A stretch of DNA of 64,000 nucleotides from Chamaecyparis obtusa. Taxonomy: Eukaryota > Streptophyta > Pinopsida > Cupressales > Cupressaceae. Below, piece after piece: positions 48,400 to 61,000 of this stretch (position 1 is the stretch's first letter; each line of letters starts with the position of its first letter). A program made the translations under genes and the position numbers. The notes beneath the pieces were generated by a model. The model did no database searches, was not told the origin of the DNA, and saw nothing but the letters and a program-made list of their open reading frames with translations. The stretch is taken from the NCBI GenBank assembly GCA_027943335.1, contig BSBK01008844.1:195001-259000 (forward strand), written 5' to 3'.

Positions 48400-50364
48400 T
48401 ATTAATGTAAACACAAGTTTTGAGGAGAACCTGAAACCCCTTACAAATTAGAGATCATAAAGATATTCAACAACATACCCAAGATAGAACACTGTCAACA
48501 AACATAGGGAAGAAACCCAAGTCAAACTAGAGGAATAACATAAAACAAGACCAAACAAAATAGGCAAGAAACATGAAAAGCCAATCTGCCCAAAGGGAAT
48601 GAGACCCAAATCCCACAACCAAAACAAAACAAGGAAAATCTAATATTTTCCTTTACCTCCCTTCTTCTGGGAGAAGAGAGTCATATCAAATTATAGAGAG
48701 GAATTTTTATGATGTTTAACAATAATTACGGTACACCCCTCCTCTACCATAGAAGCCTTCTCCTGCCAGTCTTGAGAAATAGGTCTCAAGAGAGAAGAAG
48801 AAGATGAACCAACCACAACAAAACCAACAAAAGAAGTTTGGATAGAACCAACAAAGGGACCTTCCTCCTTACGCAAAGGAGAAACACCAGGTCTGGATTT
48901 CTCACCAGCAATAGAAAGTCCAGCCGAATTAGAACTAACTACCCACATAGCAGAAATAGAAGATACATTGACCAAAATAGATCTAGAATTAAATCTAGCA
49001 GTAACAAACTGAACTACCAAGAAGAAAACCAACAGACCCAATAGGAACAGAACCAGCAATAAAGACACTTGCAGATTGTCTAACACCAAAACTACCAGCA
49101 AAAATGTCAGTAGACCCAACAAGACTAGAACCAACAAGAGGAACACTAGCAGCAGAAGAATTATTGGGAAGATAACTATTATATCCAGCAAGAACAGTGC
49201 CAACAAAAGAAACACCAACAGACTATTTAGTGGACCTAGCAAGACTAGATCCAATAGTAGGAACCCCAGCAACAACAAAATTATTGGGAGAATTGCCATT
49301 AAATTCAGTAGAAAAAGTGCCAGCAGAAGAAACACTAGCAGACTGGACAACATCAAAACTACCAGCAATAGTGATAGTAGACCCCAAAGGAAAAATTCCT
49401 ACAGGAGGAACATCCTCAGGACCAACATTCTCAGCAAGATCAATAATTTTCTTAAATATTGTCTAATGATCAGAAGAAGCACCCTTCCACTAAGAATCAA
49501 ACCTTTTGGTCTTAGCCCTCTGTAATCTGCACTAGGCCGCCAAGTGGCCCATTTTAAAACACTTCCTAAATCTAAAAGTAAGCCCTTGATAGTCAAAATT
49601 TTGAATCCATGAAGTCTTTGAGTACTCTAACTTAACCTTTTCTGGTAACCCCTTAGAGATATCCATCTCTACCAGTATTCACACATAATTCAAGTGCATA
49701 ATATCATATGACTCTTCATCCTCCATCAAAAAGTCTCCAAGAGCCTATCCCATCGCTTCAAATAGGGAGTCAACCCAAAGATGAGGGGGAAGATAGGGGA
49801 GCCTCACCCAAATTAGAATCTTGTTAAAGATTTTAGAAGAGGGGGAAAAATTGGGAAACCATCATTTTATAACCAATATATAATGATTATCCCAAGAGAA
49901 AGAGTGATTGCACAAAATCAACTTTCTATCTTCAATATTATTAAATTTAGCAATAAAAAAACCCTTTCCATAGGGAAAATATGAACAGTACTTAAAATAA
50001 TAGGTTCCCAATGAGTAGAGATCCACCGGTGCAAATCAATAAGGCTCGGCCACAAACCCAAAAAGCAACAAATCACACCACGAGAAGAAAACTTAGAGGA
50101 TGCAAACTCAATATCTTCTACCACTTCCTCATCCAAGGAGACCCGGATAGGGTTCGATATAGGGAGAGGTCCCTTAGCATAGAAACACAAACCACCATCA
50201 ATCTCAACCCTGCCAAAGCGAGTGGTTAAGGCCCCAATTGAAACTATACTAGCATACAATAAGGTCCCCTTAGGCAAAGAAGCACCAGCAAGAAGCACAG
50301 AACTAGATATTGAACCCCCAGTAGGTCCTAAAACACTAGCAGACTGCAAAGTTCCAATAGACAT
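48400..50364 (-). pseudogene. LINE ORF1 remnant: DUF4283, zinc knuckle and Ser/Gly-rich tail, joined to a 3' end
   Basis: In minus sense from MSIGTLQSASVLGPTGGS (50364) a DUF4283-type domain is seen: FSSRGVICCFLGLWPSLIDL, HRWISTHWEPI, then after a frame change ILIWVRLPYLPPHLWVDSLF and VCILVEMDISKGLPEKV (about 50230-49600). A worn zinc knuckle CFKMGHLAA-C follows near 49530-49560, then a Ser/Thr/Gly-rich repetitive tail (about 49470-49080). The sequence then passes through stops to a 3'-end-like GGTTTCAGGTTCTCCTCAAA near 48415-48435. This is the first protein of plant L1-type LINEs, an RNA-binding partner. The endonuclease/reverse transcriptase ORF is absent, so it is internally deleted. The Leu-rich frame 48691-49368 is a shadow. 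Confidence 0.65.
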
Positions 50365-50931
50365 GTTGCCCCACTTTTCACCCCATAATCATGTTGTCAA
50401 AGTGGAAGATTTTGATCTCATAATTAGGTTTGGTCATGGTTGAGTCTAGGTCTAATGTCCTTCATAGGTAGGCTATCCTTGTCAGGTTTCCCTTTCTCTT
50501 TCCCTCTCATTTATAAGTCAGGTGGGTTATTTGGAAGTCTTGTCATAATGGGTAGGTTATAGATCCCAACCTGGCAAGGATTATATGTTCCTATTGTTTC
50601 TCTTTCTCAGATGAAAGGATGATTCTGAATCATGATCTCCAGGCATCAAAGGAAAGACTTTTCATGTGATTGATATTGTAACAGAGTTGGCATTGAATTA
50701 TTCAAAATTCTACTTCATATGACAGTGAGTGTGTGATGAAATGAGTTCTTTTAGAACTCGGGCTATGAATTTTTCAATGTGACAGAGCTGACTTAGGCAT
50801 TTTTAACAGTCAACTATAGTTGATGATTTTCACCATTTGAAGGTATGGGATGATTCATCAAGTCACAATGATCCAAATAGTGAAAATGATGTGCGGTTTG
50901 ATAAAGCCCTGTGGTAGGTGTGGTCGCATGA
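50365..50931. other. No gene seen
   Basis: Possibly the 5' untranslated part of the LINE remnant followed by unassigned AT-rich sequence. No frame or repeat can be defended. Confidence 0.3.
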
Positions 50932-51473
50932 TCGCATGACTGAGAGAACTGCCTTGCGATCATGTGACAAGGCATGAAGCGCAACTAATTAGGTGGGAAA
51001 GAGGCACTTAAGTTGATAATTTAAGCACATGTAGATTAGTGGGCCCTGTTTCTCAGCGGGACCTAAGTTGTGACATCGTATCGACAGTTTAAATCAACCA
51101 AGGTTTCAATCCAACGATGGTCAAAATTGCGCAATAGAAAGATGCTCAAAAAATAGCAAACGTGAAATAGCAACAAGGTGCCACCTATCTCAGTGGACCC
51201 ATGGGCACCAATCATAGAGTGGTCGCATGATCGCATGAATTAAAATATTTCTATGTGATCATGCGACAATGGGAACTCGGGCCGATGAATACACTCTGCT
51301 GGGACCCACTTACGCCAACAGCGTAGATGCGACGATGGAAGCCCGAGTGGTGAAAAAAGATAATGAAAAGACAATGTAATTTAAGTAACTGTTCCATGTT
51401 GGATCCACGTGAACCAATCATAGAGCGGTCGCATGATTGCATGAATTAAGATAATACCATGCGATCATGTGAC
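50932..51473. repeat. Triplicated palindromic box GGTCGCATGATCGCATGA
   Basis: GGTCGCATGATCGCATGA plus, 10-20 bases later, its partial mirror GCGATCATGTGAC occur at 50932-50968, 51221-51267 and 51427-51473. Copies 2 and 3 share longer flanks (CCAATCATAGAG before the box). Repeated upstream boxes of this kind are usual in LTR U3 enhancers. Confidence 0.7.
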
Positions 51474-51873
51474 AACATAAATCGGCGACGAGAATAAGCA
51501 GGCAGCGATCAAGTAGATAGAGGAGAATGATAATTCACAGTCAATGATGAAGGATCGACCTACAAACTATGCAGTTTAGAGGTGTTTGAAACATGTGATG
51601 ACCTACAAAGGGGAAAGCTTCTTGCTGTTAAAAAAAAGAGTTCTCAGATATGAATTTCAACTTGACTTTGTCAATGGAGCCGCTGATATTTTTAGGATGA
51701 CTGCAAAGAATATAGAACTGTTTGGTTTCTCTTATGAAAGCCAAAATAGATGAAGGGACGAAGTCAAATTGGTTCATCTTCATTGTATGTTCGTAATTAC
51801 TTGTTTCCTATCTCTTTGTAGTCAGGAAGTGGAAAGGTCATCAGTCTCTATGAACTTTATACATTGTAAACTC

Positions 51874-51881
51874 TATAAATA
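51874..51881 (+). promoter_or_regulatory. TATA box downstream of the triplicated boxes
   Basis: TATAAATA within CTCTATAAATACTGGGAGG, about 400 bases after the last palindromic box, on the plus strand. Together they look like an LTR promoter (U3 enhancer, TATA). A transcript would run toward the inverted repeat at 52503. 51882-52500 holds no recognised gene. Confidence 0.45.
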
Positions 51882-52502
51882 CTGGGAGGAAAATTAATAT
51901 AGGGGTTGGCAAAATTGTTGGTGTAAGAGACTTGATGTTGCAGATTCAATTGAAGAGTGTTTATGTCAATGATTTTCTGTTCCATTTAGTTAGAAGTTGT
52001 TGCTTCTATGTTTCTTTCTTTAAATCTAAATTACAGAAGAAAAGGAAAGATGTTTCTTTCTTTTGTCATGAGGATATGAATAAACCACAATAGGATGTGC
52101 TTTGGGGTGTTCGAAGAAGGATTCATTAGAAGTCTTTAATCATTTCATTTATATTTCTGCTAGAAATTATTGTAGATTGGTTAAACACTGGGTGTATGGA
52201 TTCATAGTATGTGTGAGTTCTACAACTTGGTTCATAGATAGAAAGTTTTTCTTGCCTGAATTAAGTTCTAGTTAGACTTAATTTGGTTTGCCTCTTTTTC
52301 TCTCAGGTTAAGAGCATGCCCTGCATTAGTTTTAGGAACAAAACATAATTCCTTGAATACCATTCATATAGGGAGTTGTACCTACCAATTCAGAGAAAAG
52401 CTGGTAATCAGAAAATGGCTTTTCAACTGTTGTAACCAGATATTGTTCATCATTTAGGCATTAAGAGTTATTTCCACAAGAAACAAGAAAGGACAAATCT
52501 GT

Positions 52503-53607
52503 TTACTGACAAGACAGCAAGAGACTAGCAGAGGAGCCAGTAAAAAGGGAAACCCCAATAGAAGTTCCAACTATCGAAAAAACCCTAGAAACTCCAGTAG
52601 CCTGCGAAACCACAAACGCCCTATCTACAGCTACCAAAATCCTAGGAAAATCCTGCAAAGATCCAACAACCCCCAACTCTCCAGTGGAAGGAAAAACTTC
52701 AGCCAAAGTTCCACCATCTAGAAAAGCACTAGTAGATAGTGAAGCACCAACTACTGGTGATGCACCAGAAGACAACAAAGCACCAGCAACTAGAAAAACC
52801 CTAGAAGCTCCAGTACCCAGAAATGCACTAGCAGAAAATGAAACTCCAACAACTGGAAACACATCAAAAGATAGTGAAACTCCAGCAGCCGACAAGACCC
52901 AAGAAGCTCTGATATCTTGCAAAGTTTGCAACTTCCTAACCGACTGCAAAATGCTAGTAGAAGGAAAAACCCTAGCCAAAACTCCAGCAGCCGATGAGAC
53001 CCTAGAAACTCCAACATCCAATGAAGTCTACAACTTCCCAACCGACTGCAAAGCTCCAACAGAAGGAAAAACCCTAGCTGGAGTTTTGGATAGGTTTTTC
53101 CTTCCGTTGGAGCTTTGCAATTGGCTAAGAAGTTGCAGACTTGGAGCTATCTGGTGGAGCCTCGTTGGAAGCTAGATTTTCAACTAGGGTTTTGCCTTCT
53201 CTTGGAGCTTTGCAGTCACCTAGAAATTTTTAGACTTGGAGTTGTTTGTTGGAGCTTTTCTGGAAGCTGGAGTTTTAGCTAGGGTTTTTCCTTTCGTTGG
53301 AGCTTTACAGTCAGCTAAGAAGTTGTAGACTTTGTTGCATGTTGGAGTTTCTAGGGTCTCGCCAGCTACTGGATTTTCGGCTAGGATATTTCTTTCTGCT
53401 GTAATTTTGTACTTGATTGGGAAGTTGCAGACTTCGCAAGATGTTGGATCTTCTTGGGTCTCTCTGGTTGTTGGAGTTTCATTGTCTACTAGTGTGTTGT
53501 CGGTTGTTGGAGTTTCATTGTCTGTTGGTGCATTATCGGTTGTTGGAGCTTCTAGGGTTTTACTAGATGTTGGTGCTTCGTTGTCTTCTGGTGTGTCGCC
53601 AGCTTAA
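52503..53607. repeat. Large imperfect inverted repeat of a low-complexity coding unit
   Basis: The left part (about 52750-53088) and right part (about 53093-53607) are inverted copies of one repetitive sequence. Best-paired arms are 53025-53073 and 53093-53142 around a 20-base loop; outer arms pair 52751-52776 with 53585-53608. Read outward, each arm encodes a Val/Ser/Gly-rich repeat (SLVVGVSLSTSVLSVVGVSL on the right, plus; SAAGVSLSFDVFPVVGVSFS on the left, minus) like the tail of the LINE ORF1 at 48400-50364. Read inward, the same DNA gives a Thr/Pro/Lys/Glu-rich frame (52684-53175 plus). Which frame was ever real is not settled. Transcripts across it would form a long hairpin. Confidence 0.7.
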
Positions 53608-54857
53608 GTTAGGTATCTCTTAGTAATGATAATTTCTAAGATTCGCATTGATGATAATATGGATAATATTTGTAATCAAGCTTGTATGCATGTCTTGTAG
53701 CCTCAATGTTGCTGGCCAATTGTAAATGAATTTAGGATAATCTGAACGTTGGATCTTGCATTCTCTATACTTATTTTTGTTTCTCTTTTTGTGTGACTCT
53801 TGTTGCACAGCTCAAACTATCCTCATTTGGACCCTCCTGTCATGGTTGCGAGTCAATCAAAGTGGTAAAATTATATTTAATAATAAATATTTTTTTTTTT
53901 AATTATATTTATGCAAAAAGCTAGTGTGCATTGAGGAAGAGCTTCTTTGACTTTTTAGAATTTTGTTGGAGGTAGAAGGATTGAAGTTTGGATGAATAGT
54001 GTTAAAAGGTGGTGGAAAAAAGGAAAAAGGAGATACAAACTTGGAATGAAAACATCTTATCCTATTGGAAATCCAAATTTATTTTTGAATGTCTTTTATT
54101 TATTTAGGTTTCGGCTTGCATTTTTTATGCATTCTACTTTGTCAAATTTCAATAGGTTAATGTTGTTTCCTTTAGAGGCTAGTCAACCAATAAAGGAGAA
54201 ATCTTTTAGGCTGGTAAACAAGGGGTATTGAGAATCAAGGGTAGTGGTTTCTAAGGGTCTCTAAGGGAAATATAATCTAGATATTAGAATTCTATTGAAA
54301 GCTTTCTAGCTGTGTTATTTTATTTAGTAGTTTGTAGGTGTTTGTAAGAGTTTGGAGTTCTTAGCTTAGGAGTTTAGTTTCAATTTTATATTTCTATTGT
54401 GGCCAAATATTTTTTTCTTAGGTTGTTGTAGAAGTTTTATTTTATATAAATATTTTATTTATGGATATTTATTTGGATTTTGGAGAGCTTATTTGAAAGT
54501 TACAATTGTTACCTTAATGTTGGAGCTCCATAATTTGGGGTTCTATTGGATATATTTTGCAGAAAATGATAATGATTGTTATCTTATGTATTTAGAAAAA
54601 TTCTCTATGTTTTTAAGTTATTGTGTTAATGACTAGTGATGGCATCAAAACCCCTTCATCTAGTGTGTTATTGTGTGTTTTAATGAACTTTTTATTATAC
54701 TTAATTTCTATATGTTGTTCATATTTTGAAAATTTAAAGTTCAAGTTACAGTAGTCTTTAAAGTCTAATTTAAAAATTGTAGAAAGGTTTATTGCATATT
54801 TTAATACCTTGGTGAGTTCTACTGTTTTCAAGTTGATATTTTATTTATATGACGCAG
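53608..54857. other. LTR-end-like piece, then no gene seen
   Basis: 53610-53850 ends CTCAAACTATCCTCATTTGG, closely like the LTR ends at about 26130 and 54890 (minus), so it is probably a further LTR end of that family. 53851-54857 is AT-rich; frames of about 75 codons near 53992 and 54397 match nothing recognised. Confidence 0.35.
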
Positions 54858-55723
54858 TGCAAATGGAAAATGCCCAAAAAGATAGTCCAAATCTACACTA
54901 GCAACAACACTACAACGGAAACACAACAAGAGAATGCACAAATAGAATTTTCATTCAACATGCCCATCTGTAAGGCCTTTCGGGTTAGGGCCAAATACAA
55001 ATAGAATTCAATTATCCTCTAGCTAGTCTAGCTCTATAACACATCAGCAACTGGTAGAAACACTAAGGCAGATCTAAACTTGAGCTCGCAAGCCACCAAG
55101 CAATCTCCTTGTCTCCAATCATGCAAACCACTAGCCCTACTATTTCCAATATCAGACAAACCACCTGATCTGCAAGATCTCACAGGATCCCATTATTGTC
55201 TCCTTCCCTTTTTTTCCTCTCAAACAACTACCCAAACCTTCCTTAAATATATTTCTTCAACCACAAGTCGGCTGGAAGAAAGAAAGAAATCCTAAAACCC
55301 AGTCAACTTCTATAACAAACAATTACTAAGTGCAATACAAGTCAGCTCTCAAATAGCCTTACAAATAATTAATTCTCCATGTTGGCCTCAAGATCTACCT
55401 AGGAGAATACAACATAAGCTATCCACATTAAATACATCAAGTCGGCCAACCAAATCCCCAAGAACTCCAGTCGGTAAGCTAAATTACTGAGCGTTAGTAA
55501 AAATAACCAAGCCAGCTAGGCATCACTGAGAAAGCACGTCGACCAAGCACCACAAGCATCATTGAGCACAGGTTCTGCCGAGTGCCAGAAGTTTACCAAG
55601 TTCCCGTCAATGGTCGAACTCTTCAATGACCAATCCCCTTGGTCAAAGTTGCAACCAAGTAACACAGAAACACTACAACACACCAACATGCAAGATTTCC
55701 AACTACCCTAGGATGTTCCTGCA
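54858..55723 (-). repeat. Solo-LTR-like block
   Basis: In minus sense it starts TGCAGGAACATCC and ends CATTTGCA. It parallels the plus-strand tract 25350-26150 through several landmarks: GCTTACCGACTGGAGTTCTT, GAGGCCAACATGGAGAATTA, GGCCTTACAGATGGGCATG, and a final GGACTATC. No internal region adjoins it, so it is a solo LTR or fragment. Flanks (CGCAG and TCATT) do not form a target duplication, so the ends are approximate. Confidence 0.55.
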
Positions 55724-58089
55724 TCATTATATCACTTCATTATTTTATAAAGTCACTTTATAACTTAGTGGTGTTTATGGGTTCATGAAGTTTACCCCTA
55801 TTTCATTGCCTCGGGAAGCAATGACTTAAATTTAATTTTAATGGTAAGTGTAGGCTTTCTAAAGTGACACCAAGGTGAAGGAGACCAAGAAAATAAAACA
55901 TTAATAGTATTATCTCTAAAAAAGTGACAATTGTCTATGAAAAGTGACATCAAGACCTGAAGATAAATAAAGTGTTTTTGAAATGTTATTTTTTGAGCTC
56001 AAGGATAGGTTGAACCTTTTAGGGTTCATTTCATGTTTCTTTGAAAAGTGAAATTGTAGGGAAATTCATTCAAATTCAAATGAAGGTTTCGTTAACATTT
56101 TCTTCACTTACATATTTGAGTTTGAGCTCTCATTTTCTCATAGATGAATTGATAAATTAATGACATGTTTCTTGAATGTGCTTACACATTTCTTATGTTT
56201 CTATATGAGAATGAAAACCATCCTCTTGTTTGCTACTTTTGATGGTGAGAGATCCACCCTAGCTAGTTGGGGTTCTTAGCTGGTGACTTACAGTGATTTT
56301 GTCTTTATGGCTAAATTTGGATTTGAAAAGATGAATATTTATATGGTATTTTGATATGGGCTTCATGATTTTGGCATGGTGTGAGATTTCTAGAAGTTTG
56401 GTTTTAGTTTTGATCAACTTATGATAAAGTGTTTTTTTCAAATATTATAGATACTGCCTTTCTGCTCATATCATGATGAGATAAATAGTGATCATTCTAG
56501 GTGTTGTTTATTTGAATTCTAAATGCTTGGGTGACCCTATTTTATTATTCACTTGAAATTTTTGATGAAGTATTGATTTTCTAAAGGTAAATTACCCCTT
56601 TTAGGTGGCCGCCACATTCTCAAATTGCCTTTGGTTTTAGGTTGGACTCAAATCTACACTTAGCATAGGTGTATAATATTTTATTTTAGGCATTGTTACA
56701 TTTTGGATTGGCTTGTTAATTAAAAAGAGTAGTTTGGATTACTTTGATTTTTATATTAAGTTATTCAAAGGAATTTTTAATGATTTTTTTTGTTCACCTG
56801 GAGTTTTGAAAATAAACTATTTGACTTGTAATCAATTTTTCAATTAATTTCTTAACTCTGATTTTGGAGGATTATTGAATGTTTTATGATATTGTAATGG
56901 ATATTAAAATGATTTGATGAAATGAAAAGTTTATTCTCTATTAATCCTATGTTATTATCATTATATGCAATATCATGATGAATGAAACATGAAACACTAA
57001 CATTTCTTCATTTTCATCTTATTATATCAACAAAACCAAAAATATTTAAGTGTGAACATTTCAAAAAACTATTTTTTAAACTAAGAATTTATACAAAATT
57101 GAGAAAACTTGTAGGAGATATGTTTTCCTTCTATCTTGATTGTATTTTTAAATCATACTATTATGTATCTTTCTAATATCAAATATTCAAAAAACTTGAA
57201 ATGGTAAATTAGGGTTCTTGTTGACAACAAATACTAGTCATACTTGATTGTCACTTGTCTCCTTGTTGGGAATTCAAATGAATAGTCAAATAAGAACAAC
57301 TTTTTTAAAAAATATTAAGATTTTTTTTATTTTTCCAATCCTATTTATCAAAATTATAACTTGAATCTCATTCCTCAAATTTTAAATTCTATATTTACAT
57401 TCAAAACCTTGTCATGAAATAATAAATTTCATTGAAACATGTCATATTACTAAATATAAAATATAAAGTATAAAATATAAAATATAAAATATAAAATATA
57501 AAATATAAAATTAAAATTAAAAATATGTATTAATGAAATTTTACTAGAAATTTATAAGGATACCATAATCTCTTCCATACAACCATTGAGAAGATATAGG
57601 CCAGTAAATAAATAAATATATTATATAATAGCTATAAAATTTGAAAAAAAAAAACCATTAGATTAGAAAGCATTAGTAATGGATGGAATAATATGTATTA
57701 TATGATGAGTTAAAAAATTTCTTATTTGAAAATTTATAAAAAAAAATTAAAAAGTCAACAATTCTTTCAAAATAATTCTTATCAATGTATATCATAATTG
57801 AAAGGAGCCACCTCTCACATTAATCATCAAAGTACATATTTAGTAAAATATAAATTTTGTAAATGATCCATGAATAAGGAAGAGAATCATATGACTATTT
57901 TATACTTTTACATAAAATATACTTATGCATTATAAAATTTGCATGCAATAATAAGGTCTTTACAAATATCTCTATTCTAGAACATGACAATATATACTTT
58001 AAAAATAAAATATATAGTCTAAATTTGTGTATATATTTGAGTATATAAGTGAAGTATATTGTCTATATAGAGAATGTTTTTGTTAGCTT
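55724..58089. other. No gene seen; (TATAAAA)n repeat at 57452-57520
   Basis: AT-rich, stop-filled on both strands. A heptamer TATAAAA repeat of about eight units with one variant (TATAAAG) lies at 57452-57520. This is the 3' flank of the lectin gene on the minus strand. Confidence 0.5.
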
Positions 58090-61000
58090 TCATATTGCAC
58101 CACCCCCAGCCTTATGATGGATTATCCTAGACACAAATTCTGCCCATGCATTTTCAACTTCTTCTCCAGTGCCTTCGTCAATTGGATGTTCTATCACCAC
58201 GTGAACTCCTATAGCATCCAAATACCATCCATTCCTTCCATGAAATCCAAGAATCTTGCATCCTGTAGATGGGGATGCAAAAGAAGTTCCTTTCTCCTCA
58301 CCAAATGGACCATATTTTTTACGATTGGTATGGAAAGTAAGAGATCTCATTGTTAGAACATTATTTTGGCCAAATTGGCCATAATGACCACTTATTGACT
58401 TCAATACTTCATTTGGATAATCAAATTTAACCTGCAAAATGTTTTTAAAATGATAAATATAATAGAATTGAGAAAATATTGATATAAAGCTAGATATTAT
58501 TATTTGAATATCATGTACAAAATAAAATATCATTACAACATGAAAGGCTAGATCATTGTCTAAGATTAATTCAAATTTACTCTTTTTGTTGTTAAGAAGA
58601 GACTAAATAAGAAAAAAGTAATATTTTTACAATCTGAATGAAGTATAAATATTAGAGTTGGGATCAAATTACTTAATCTTACATTATGATAAATTTGCTA
58701 ATATTTTACAAATATAACTATTACTTAAGAGCAAAAATATATGAAACATAAATAGCTATGAGTATATTTAAAAAAATTGAGAGATTTGGATTAACTAACT
58801 TTACAAAAGCCATTATCATATATGGAGTGATGTAAATGATTTTACCTTTCTATTGAAAATAGTTTATTATCACATATGGAATGGTGTTAATGGTTTTATC
58901 TTTAGATTCAAAATAATTTAAGACTTTAATTGTCCTTCTATTCTCAGTGTATCTTATTAATTATTAAAAAACTCATTTGTCTATAAAAATAGAATTGATA
59001 AATTGTAGTAAATTAAAAACTGACAAAAACAACTTAAAAATATCGCTGAGTTGTAGAATATAATACTAAATTTTATATGAGAAGAAATCATTTTTATAAT
59101 CTTGAATATTTGAAAGGTCTTTTATGATAGAAATTATGTAATTATAATGGTAGATTTATGTAATGTCCCCAATTTGGACCTTACTTGATTTGTCTTAAAA
59201 TTCATAATTAGTATTTGGATTTACCTTGGGAATGGTAATTTGTAATGTTGTATACTAGGAGGATGCCAATCCCCAATAATTATAATACATCATTATATAA
59301 TTTTATACTTATAATCACAAGAATTCATAATTCTTTATATAATGTATTTATTTCATATTATATATTAGTTAGTTATTTATCAATATATTTGAGTTAAATT
59401 ATTTCAAATGCAAGTTTACTTCATAACAATATTACTATATTTCATAATTTATTATTTAAATTTTCATAACTTATTATTCTAAAGTTTATTTCATATTATT
59501 GTTAATATCTAATTCATACAATGCTAATAAATAAATTAACTCAAAAGATATACTTACCTTCTTTATGCCTTTATTTTTAGCTTATTCAATATTTATTTCC
59601 TTTTAATATTCTCCTACATTTCCTCCTTGATCTTCTCCTATATTTTCTCCTTGATTTTCTCCTACATTTCTTTTCTTGTTTTCGTTGGAATTTGAATAAT
59701 CACCTCTTCTTATTATTCTTCTCATTTTTATTTATTTCTTCTATGTATCTATCATCCGGGAGGAATGGATTTGATATCCATTATATACATTTGCATGTTG
59801 AAGGGTTGCCACCTTTAGATTTAGAGACATGCCTCTATATTTTTATTTATTTATAATAATTATTATTATTTATTATTTATTTATAATTTATTTTACTACT
59901 TTATAATTATACTTATTATTTATATTAATTCTATTGATTCAATTATTATTATAATAGTCTAGGTTTCATTATAGAATGAATTTAATAATAAATTATATTT
60001 ATTATTATTTATTTGTCTATTAACTAATTGATTGTATATTGATCAATTATATATTTGATTAATTATTATCATTATATTGATTTGATTACTATTATAAATT
60101 GATTAAAGAATATTGATGATTGTTGTAATGTCCTTATACATTTTCAAATGTATGATTATATTAAATATAGATATTATTAAAATTTATTTGTTTATTACTA
60201 ATATTCATAATTATTTCAATAATATATGATTATATATTAATATTTAATAATATATTATTTTATGGAGTGATATTAATATTATTATTGAGTAATATTATTT
60301 AAGGTTAATATTCTATTAATGTTATTATTAATATTAATAATTATTAATTATTAATATTATATATAACAATTATTCATAAGGACTCATATATTTATTATTA
60401 TTCGAATAATGTTCAAATCAAGTTTACTCATTTGTATCGTCAATTACGGCTCATGACAGTCCGCCCCTCTCGAATTTGCTTGTCCTCAAGCAATAAACAT
60501 TTTCATATTTGTTTCACCTTATATAACAAGTTGACTACTGGATCCAACTCAATTTCTACTTGTAAAATTACTTTATTTTATTCTATAAAAGAGTCACACA
60601 TGAAATGCATTTGAATGCAAAATATACATATGAATGTATGAAGACACGAAGCATACACGGAGCATACACATTAATGTATGAAGACACGAAGCATACACGG
60701 AGCATACACATTAATGTATGAAGACACGAAGCAGACATGATGTAGACACATCACACACATATCCTTGATTAGTCCCTAAAATTTACAATTTGTAATGACT
60801 TAGGGTTATGGAAGTGTGTTTACAAATTTACTTCTTCATTAGGCTTTTGATTATGAACCCTACAACCACAAAAAATGAGCATCAGTACATACATATATAA
60901 ACTTCAAAGGAAACTTGAGTAATGATAAGTTAGTCCAAGCCAATCCCATACTAAGCCCAAGAGCAGAACTTTGGCCCCCTTGGCCCCGGTGGCAGGTGTT

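Noticed and set aside
48691..49368. 225-codon Leu/Val-rich minus frame that looks like a membrane protein
   Set aside because: It is another frame of the Ser/Gly-rich LINE ORF1 tail; hydrophobicity follows from the repeat's base composition.
54858..55723. Solo LTR with a target duplication
   Set aside because: No 5-bp direct repeat was found at the chosen ends; only LTR-like similarity is claimed.
58114..58356. 80-codon plus frame opposite the lectin exon
   Set aside because: It is the shadow of the well-supported minus-strand jacalin exon.
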